Assembly: GCF_000340215.1 (NCBI RefSeq)
Contig: NW_006921532.1
Location: 4,911,126 to 4,975,125, forward strand
Direction: 5' to 3'
From: Pseudocercospora fijiensis CIRAD86
Taxonomy: Eukaryota; Ascomycota; Dothideomycetes; Mycosphaerellales; Mycosphaerellaceae
Length of the DNA stretch: 64,000 nucleotides
Shown here piece after piece: positions 59,552 to 64,000 of the stretch. Position 1 is the stretch's first letter. Every line of letters starts with the position of its first letter. The notes below the pieces were generated by a model that did no database searches, was not told where the DNA came from, and worked only from the letters and a program-made list of their open reading frames with translations. The translations under genes were made by a program, and so were the position numbers.

Positions 59552-59593
59552 ATCGATAGGATCGACGCGATTAGAAAAAAAGTTTTCGTAACG
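59552..59593 (-). repeat. Right terminal inverted repeat of the 19.5 kb element
   Basis: The reverse complement starts CGTTACGAAAACTTTTTTTC and continues to CGATCCTATCGAT, pairing with 40067-40108. Followed by TA and the Gypsy-A1 leader. Confidence 0.85.
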
Positions 59594-59627
59594 TAGCTGC
59601 TACCCTTAAAGGGTAGATCGAATACTA

Positions 59628-59823
59628 TATAAGAAGGGTATATTAGTAGGTAGATAGGGTAGTAGTAGGTATAGGTAGTATTCGATAGAGATCTAAGAGG
59701 AGAGGGAGGAAGGCAGGCAAGTTAGCCTATTACTAAGCGCCAAGCCCTGCCTAAGGCACTAAGACCCTAGCTTTACTTAGCCTAGTTATATACTAATTAC
59801 GTATAGCCTCTTTAGCCCTAATA
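59628..59823 (-). repeat. 5' LTR of Gypsy-A1
   Basis: 196 bp, starts TATAAGAAGGG and ends GCCCTAATA on the plus strand, a copy of 14065-14260 in the same orientation. The leader with the self-primer complement lies at 59596-59627. Followed by TACGG. Confidence 0.94.
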
Positions 59824-59828
59824 TACGG

Positions 59829-60480
59829 TTAATAAAGGAATTAAACCGTTACTAACTAAATAGGCTCTTATTCTTAACGCCTTATAGTTAACAACCTCTA
59901 ATATAGATAACCTACTATTAATTAAGACTAATTTCTACGACTATATCTATAGAAGAGGTAGCTTTATTGCCTCTAACGACTACTAGATACGCTATAGCAA
60001 TATAAAGCTATTCTAGAGCTATAAGGCCGCTACCTTACTATTACTAGTAGCCTATACCTTGCGGCTTTGTTAGACTACTACTAATATAGTTACTACTAAG
60101 CGGACCTTCTTAGCTTTTAAGCTAATATAAACGAGGCTTTATTCTCGTCTAATAATAGAGCGACTTAACTAGCTAATCTTTATCTACTTTAACTATCGAG
60201 TCCTATATAGAGAGTAGGAGCTATAGAGTAAGAAGCGGAAGCGGACAACTCCCTTAAAAGGTAATACGTTTATACTAGAATAGAATAGACAAATAGACGA
60301 AGAAGAAGTAGCCGCTATTACTAATACGATAGTACTATTATAAGGTGCAGTCTACGACGCTATAAGCGACAGTTTAAATAGCAATCTGCCTACCTATAAC
60401 GAGTATATAGAAGAGGCGGAGCTAGAGATAGTATTTAGAAAGGTAGATATCTAAGATCTACTAACCTAAAGCGATAGTAA
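59829..60480 (+). pseudogene. hAT transposase, C-terminal part with dimerisation domain
   Basis: Continues the frame broken at 14064. Near 60055-60210 it reads LRLC.TTTNIVTTKRTFLAFK followed by LI.TRLYSRLIIERLN and LIFIYFNYRVL, the conserved C-terminal dimerisation region of hAT transposases. An acidic tail follows (EQNRQIDEEEVAAI, Gln inferred). TAG/TAA stops throughout. Confidence 0.85.
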
Positions 60481-60580
60481 GGTCTTTAAGGTCTATATAG
60501 CAATATCTATATATTTGGTGCCTGCGAGTTATGCCTTGCGAGTTAATAATAGTCGCACTATATTGTGTATTATTAATAGT

Positions 60581-61440
60581 CGCACGCGCGCGACCGAATG
60601 AGGTTTGTCGACCCCTGCAGTTTTGCCGTTTCGCCGGGAGCGTAAGACTAGCTTGACGCCACCAGGAACGGTTTCCTTGACAGGATTTTAGATTTCTGGC
60701 TTTAGAATAGACTTGAGTGCTCTCAACACGCTAGAATGCAGCTTCGACCGGCGTAATGATGCGTGATCTCGATGCGTGCGAAGAGCTTCTCTCCAAGCTG
60801 TTGATTCATGGGGATCGCATGAACGTTCGGAAGGTCTCGTCGCATTATCCGTCTAGCGACAAGCATTGCTGAGGACATGTCCAGATGCTCGCAGACTGGG
60901 ATATTCTCTTCGGGGAGAGTGCCCGGTCAGTTCTATTGACTCAAAGACCAAGATTTCGGAAGCATAATAATGGTGACTCATTGGTGAGACATGCCCGCTC
61001 TCACCTACTAGTAATGTTGTTGTCTCGGCCTCCTTTCCGCGGGATGGCAGTGGCAGTGGCTTCGGAGAACGGGTCGTTGCAGTGTGAAGACACGGCAATG
61101 ACTTCACGGAGGCGCAGGTGGTGTCGGGAGCCTCCCAGGTGCCGGCGGGATACACGGTCACGGTCGCGGTCGCGGTCACGGTCACGGTCACGGTCGCGGT
61201 CACGGTCACGGTCACACTCGTATCAACTCAATCAACATGCCAAGCCAAGCCAAGCCAAGCTGCACGCGTTCCAAATTGTTCGGTGCCTCAAACCAAGCTC
61301 TCGTTGTTGTGGGCGCGCTGCTGACCCAATGAGTAGAGACCTTTAGCAATCTCGAGTGTCAGAATTTAGTAGTGTTCACCAGGGTTGGTAACTAGGCCTA
61401 TTTGAGACGGCTCTTCCGAGTGGTTTAGCAACCTCCTTTT
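60581..61440. other. Host sequence island without RIP, no gene supported
   Basis: Normal CpA and TpG content returns for about 860 bp between the hAT end and the Harbinger element. Frames of 68-153 codons exist but share the same hexamer repeat on several frames and strands and have no domain. Probably unique host spacer. Confidence 0.6.
61157..61215 (+). repeat. Hexanucleotide array GGTCRC
   Basis: About ten units of GGTCAC/GGTCGC in tandem, followed by three CAAGC units (AAGCCAAGCCAAGCCAAGC) at about 61241-61259. The array creates artificial frames of alternating Thr/Val and Arg/Ser. Confidence 0.9.
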
Positions 61441-61569
61441 GCTACCTCTTGGCTGCTTAGTTATCGTATCTATAGTAATGTAACCTAGCTCTTTAATATA
61501 GACCTTAGCTAGTAGTATTATCGCTATAACCGTAGGCTTAATAGACGCTTAAGTAAGACAGTTATTGCT

Positions 61570-62842
61570 AGACTATTAGGTAGTTGTCGGACAAGCGGCT
61601 AGCGCCTATCTCGAGTTAGTAGTCGATATTATCGTAGATAATAAGGCCGACGAGGCGTACGAAGGCGATTAAATAAAGAGCCTATATTCTAACGATTATA
61701 ACCGGCTTAAAAGGACGAGGTTATAGGACCTAACTAACGATTAGTGTAAGCGTAGATTTCGCTTCTAAAAGCAGGATCTATATAGGCTCGTAAGGTTGCT
61801 TAAATTAGACTAGATTAAGTATTTATACCGTATAGAACCTACTAAGGAAGAGGCGTTACTAGTACTTCTATAGCAACTCGCAAGTAGTGCTACTTAGCAG
61901 TCGCTAGCGTACGAGTTTAGTAGAGGGCCGACCTAGATTAGTATTATATTTAATACTGTTCTTAAGCACTTAGACGACTTCTTTAGCGACAGATTATTAT
62001 TTAATACTCGTCGGTTAACTCCTTAGTATTTGCGGAGGTATATAGAGGCACTAGAACCGGACATTAGTCTTGCTAAAGTATATGGATTTATTAATAGTAC
62101 CCTTCGTCCTTACTATAGGCCTAAGTACGACTAAAAGCTATACTATAGCGGATATAAGAGAGTATATAGCATTAAATTCTAGGCTATTATTACTCCTAAC
62201 GGTCTATTGTCGTCGCTGTATAGTCCTAAACCTAGCTCTTTCGAAGATTCTTAGATAGTATATAAATCTAACATTTAGTGGATTTGGTATGCGTTATTCG
62301 ATAGGTACGGATTAGACGACAAGGTGTTTATTTATAGAGACTCGGCGTACGTAGTAGCGGATAGTATTATATCTGCTTTTAAAGGTTAGAATAGTTAGCC
62401 TCGTACGCCGCTATAGAGGCAGATAGACTAAGAGATGTCGGCGTTAAGGGTTGCTATAGAGTATGTATTCGGACAGATATCTAATCTGTAGCGGATTAAC
62501 TTAGTTAAGCAGAAGGCGGACTTATAGGCTATTAGATCTATCTATCGAGCGTGCGTTCTTCTTACTAACTGCTATACCTGCTATTATAGTAATTAGGTAT
62601 CTATAGGTCGTATAGATCTACTATTATTAGAAGAATACCTCTATTCGAGGGCGACTAATGCTTAAATTAGTAACGAGATTAGAGCCTTAGTTAAGACGGT
62701 TCTACCGCTAGGATAGCGACCGCTATAACTAGAGCGAGGTAATAAGGGCGATAAAGGAGATAGGTATACGTCGCCGGCGATAGAAGACGAGGGTAGCGAT
62801 AGTAATAGTAATAGAAGAACGACGATAATGTCGAGAAGTTAA
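61570..62842 (+). pseudogene. Harbinger transposase (DDE_Tnp_4) remnant
   Basis: One frame of about 420 codons with RIP-type stops. Conserved blocks: VYGFINSTLRPYYRPKYD near 62079-62130, YYSGYKRVYSIKF, then IITPNGLLSSLY, then FIYRDSAYVVADS near 62325-62355, MSALRVAIEYVFGQISN near 62435-62480, and ACVLLTNCYTCYY near 62550. These are the PIF/Harbinger nuclease motifs. The first catalytic Asp (GFIDGT in active relatives) reads Asn through a TG-to-TA change, so the enzyme is dead apart from its stops. The tail is charged and Gly/Asp/Ser-rich. Confidence 0.85.
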
Positions 62843-63149
62843 AGTATAGCTTTACAATTCTAACGGTATTCTTAGCACTCGTACTATAGGAGCGAGTATA
62901 TTTCGAGCTATTAGTGTATATCTAGAAAGCAGCGAAAATAGGTAACTAGAGCGTCTGTACGCGATTCTCGTAATATCTCGGCGATGTTGTTAACCTATTA
63001 CTAAGTAATAGTTATATACTACTAACCCTATCCCTCCTCCTATTTCCTAAATTTCTAGCGATAATCTCGCGATTAAGAGAACAACAAGGCAACGGCAGGA
63101 GCAACTAGTTCGCTAAATCGATACTAAAGAGCAATATTGCTAACAAATA

Positions 63150-64000
63150 AGTAGGGATTTGCTTTAACTAATCCTATAAAACAAACTCTATACTATAATA
63201 ACTACTACCTACTCCTCCGAGTCGAAAAAGTCCTCGGGGACCTTAATATCGTCTATATTCTAATCCTAATCGTAGCGATCTAACTACCCTATCTGCTATA
63301 AGAAGCCTAGTTTCGGTAAGCGCTCGAATAGCTCTAGTATTAGTATCTTGCTCTTCCTACGGTAGATAACCTATAATAGCACTTAAGTGCAATTCGGATA
63401 TATACCTATTACCGTCTAGCTAATATTAGTAAGTTGCTAGTTAAGAGAGAGATAATAGCACTTATAATAGTAGTATTAAGGTGCTATAATTCGTTCTTCT
63501 AACTATTAGTTAGGCCTCGAATATAGTGCTAATTAAGGGCAGTTAGGCCCTCCTTAATCTTCTCGAAGTGCGGTTTTAGCAATTCGTTTAGTTTCGAGAA
63601 CGCTCTATTAATCGAGGCGTTATTGTTACGCTTACGGCGGCGTAGTCGCATCCGCTAAGTCGTCGATGGTATAGAAGGCGTAGATTCTTCCGGCTTAGTA
63701 GAGGTCGCCTAAGAAGAGCCGCTACTATTCAATCGACGTCGCTTCGAGCCTAACCTGTCTATTAGACTATCGCGGACAACGATCTCCTTACGCCGAGCCG
63801 CCTCCTTCTATTCCTTTATCGCTACCTTATCGAAGAGCTAAGGGTTTATATATATAGCGTGTTTAATAAAGAAGTCCTTCGCTTACGAGAGGTTATCGTT
63901 ACTAGGCGCTATACTAGTAGAGCGCTCTTTAGCGGCCTATTCCTTTACCCTCTTAACTAACTTAACGTTGTAGCTCTATCAGAAGCTAGAATTACTACTA
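63150..64000 (-). pseudogene. Harbinger second ORF, possible Myb/SANT-like DNA-binding protein
   Basis: Minus-strand frame entering from the right edge: YNVKLVKRVKE, then ERSTSIAPSNDNLS, AKDFFIKHAIYINP, a basic block RRKEIVVRDSLIDRL and GSKRRRLNSSGSS, then RMRLRRRKRNNNASINRAF and LNELLKPHFEKIKEGLTALN. Harbinger elements often encode a Myb/SANT-like helper protein, and position and basic helices fit, but no Trp pattern proves it because Trp codons are destroyed by RIP. The start lies outside the window. Confidence 0.5.

Larger units (their letters stand above)
40067..59593 (+). mobile_element. 19.5 kb terminal-inverted-repeat DNA transposon, Plavaka-like, with cargo
   Basis: Inserted in the Gypsy-A1 leader. 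The empty site, known from Gypsy-A2, shows that exactly TA is duplicated (40065-40066 and 59594-59595). The ends are inverted repeats starting CGTTA with AAACTTTTTT inside, 35 of 42 positions equal without gaps. Just inside lie tandem 9-10 bp GGATCSCTTA-type repeats at both ends. Contents: unidentified minus-strand coding region (40.5-45.1 kb), SNF2 helicase (45.57-50.0), coiled-coil ORF (50.35-50.7, minus), Argonaute (51.49-52.68), minisatellite (53.1-53.6), arylsulfotransferase fragment (54.3-54.6, minus) and transposase (55.6-59.2). All but the arylsulfotransferase patch are RIP-mutated. The size and cargo are exceptional. Family assignment rests on transposase motifs read by eye. Confidence 0.85.
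14065..59823 (-). mobile_element. Gypsy-A1: Ty3/gypsy chromovirus, minus strand, hosts four later insertions
   Basis: Bounded by LTRs at 14065-14260 and 59628-59823 and flanked by the 5-bp duplication TACGG (14060-14064 and 59824-59828). Remaining pieces are 14065-17565, 24724-25468, 30395-32914, 39913-40066 and 59596-59823, together about 7.15 kb, equal to the intact sister copy at 17566-24718. In minus orientation the pieces read 5' LTR, leader, gag, protease/RT, RNase H, integrase, chromodomain, 3' region, 3' LTR. The interruptions are a sister Gypsy-A copy, LINE-2, Gypsy-B and a 19.5 kb DNA transposon, each with its own target duplication. Heavily RIP-mutated. Confidence 0.93.
12488..60580 (+). 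mobile_element. hAT-type DNA transposon split by a 45.8 kb nested insertion
   Basis: Two pieces, 12488-14064 and 59824-60580, join across the Gypsy-A1 insertion once the duplicated TACGG is counted once, and the transposase frame continues through the joint (LNPSTV into NKGIKPL). The second piece ends with the hAT C-terminal dimerisation region. TCGCACGCGCG flanks both sides (12477-12487 and 60580-60590), so a hAT-style 8-bp target duplication may lie within it, but I could not define matching terminal inverted repeats and the ends are approximate. The outermost 60-80 bp on each side keep TpG and CpA, unlike the core. It is the oldest layer of the nest. Confidence 0.75.
61441..64000 (+). mobile_element. 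PIF/Harbinger-type DNA transposon, right end outside window
   Basis: A RIP-mutated element starts at about 61440 and runs off the right edge. It holds a DDE transposase on the plus strand and a second basic ORF on the minus strand, the two-gene layout usual for Harbinger. Terminal repeat and TWA target duplication could not be checked because the right end is absent. Confidence 0.75.

Noticed and set aside
40067..59593. Starship or Maverick/Polinton giant element
   Set aside because: No tyrosine recombinase with DUF3435, protein-primed polymerase or retroviral-type integrase could be read. The element has inverted repeats with a 2-bp duplication and a Plavaka-like transposase instead.
60853..61346. 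Frames of 68-153 codons on both strands around the GGTCRC array
   Set aside because: They are produced by the hexamer repeat, overlap each other on several frames, and have no domain.

Overview
The window looks like a chromosome segment of a filamentous ascomycete (Pezizomycotina, probably a Dothideomycete). Two intact host genes with short GT-AG introns and fungal domain architectures sit in an 8.8 kb island. The island is walled in by transposons that show extreme repeat-induced point mutation (RIP). In the transposons CpA and TpG are almost gone, TpA is everywhere, and reading frames are recognisable but riddled with TAG/TAA stops in place of CAG, CAA and TGG. No transposon gene here can be functional.

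Layout. 1-3.65 kb: 3' part of a LINE with reverse transcriptase and RNase H. 3.65-12.49 kb: gene island with an MscS-type mechanosensitive channel carrying an EF-hand (3914-7087, minus) and a family-2 glycosyltransferase in six exons (8192-11110, minus; 880 codons after splicing). 12.49-60.58 kb: one nested block of transposons. 60.58-61.44 kb: small island not hit by RIP. 61.44-64.0 kb: a PIF/Harbinger element with a DDE transposase and a second basic ORF on the opposite strand.

The nested block can be taken apart exactly. A hAT element was split by a Ty3/gypsy chromovirus (Gypsy-A1, minus, target duplication TACGG at 14060 and 59824). That copy was then hit four times: by a second copy of itself in opposite orientation (Gypsy-A2, 17566-24718, duplication AGATA), by a complete non-LTR element (LINE-2, 25469-30378, 16-bp duplication), by a different chromovirus (Gypsy-B, 32915-39907, duplication TTAAC), and by a 19.5 kb terminal-inverted-repeat DNA transposon (40067-59593, duplication TA). 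The five leftover pieces of Gypsy-A1 add up to about 7.15 kb, the length of the uninterrupted Gypsy-A2, which confirms the reconstruction.

The most unusual object is the 19.5 kb DNA transposon. Its transposase (55617-59198) resembles the fungal Plavaka group. It carries large non-transposition cargo: an SNF2-type helicase gene, an Argonaute gene (PAZ to PIWI C-terminus, with most of PIWI deleted), a long unidentified coding region on the minus strand, a coiled-coil ORF, two inverted repeats with arms of about 100 bp flanking the Argonaute, and a captured arylsulfotransferase fragment that escaped RIP. A transposon carrying an RNA-silencing effector and a chromatin-type helicase would be a notable system if intact copies exist. 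A second unusual object is a spliced gene with three introns lying antisense to pol in Gypsy-B.
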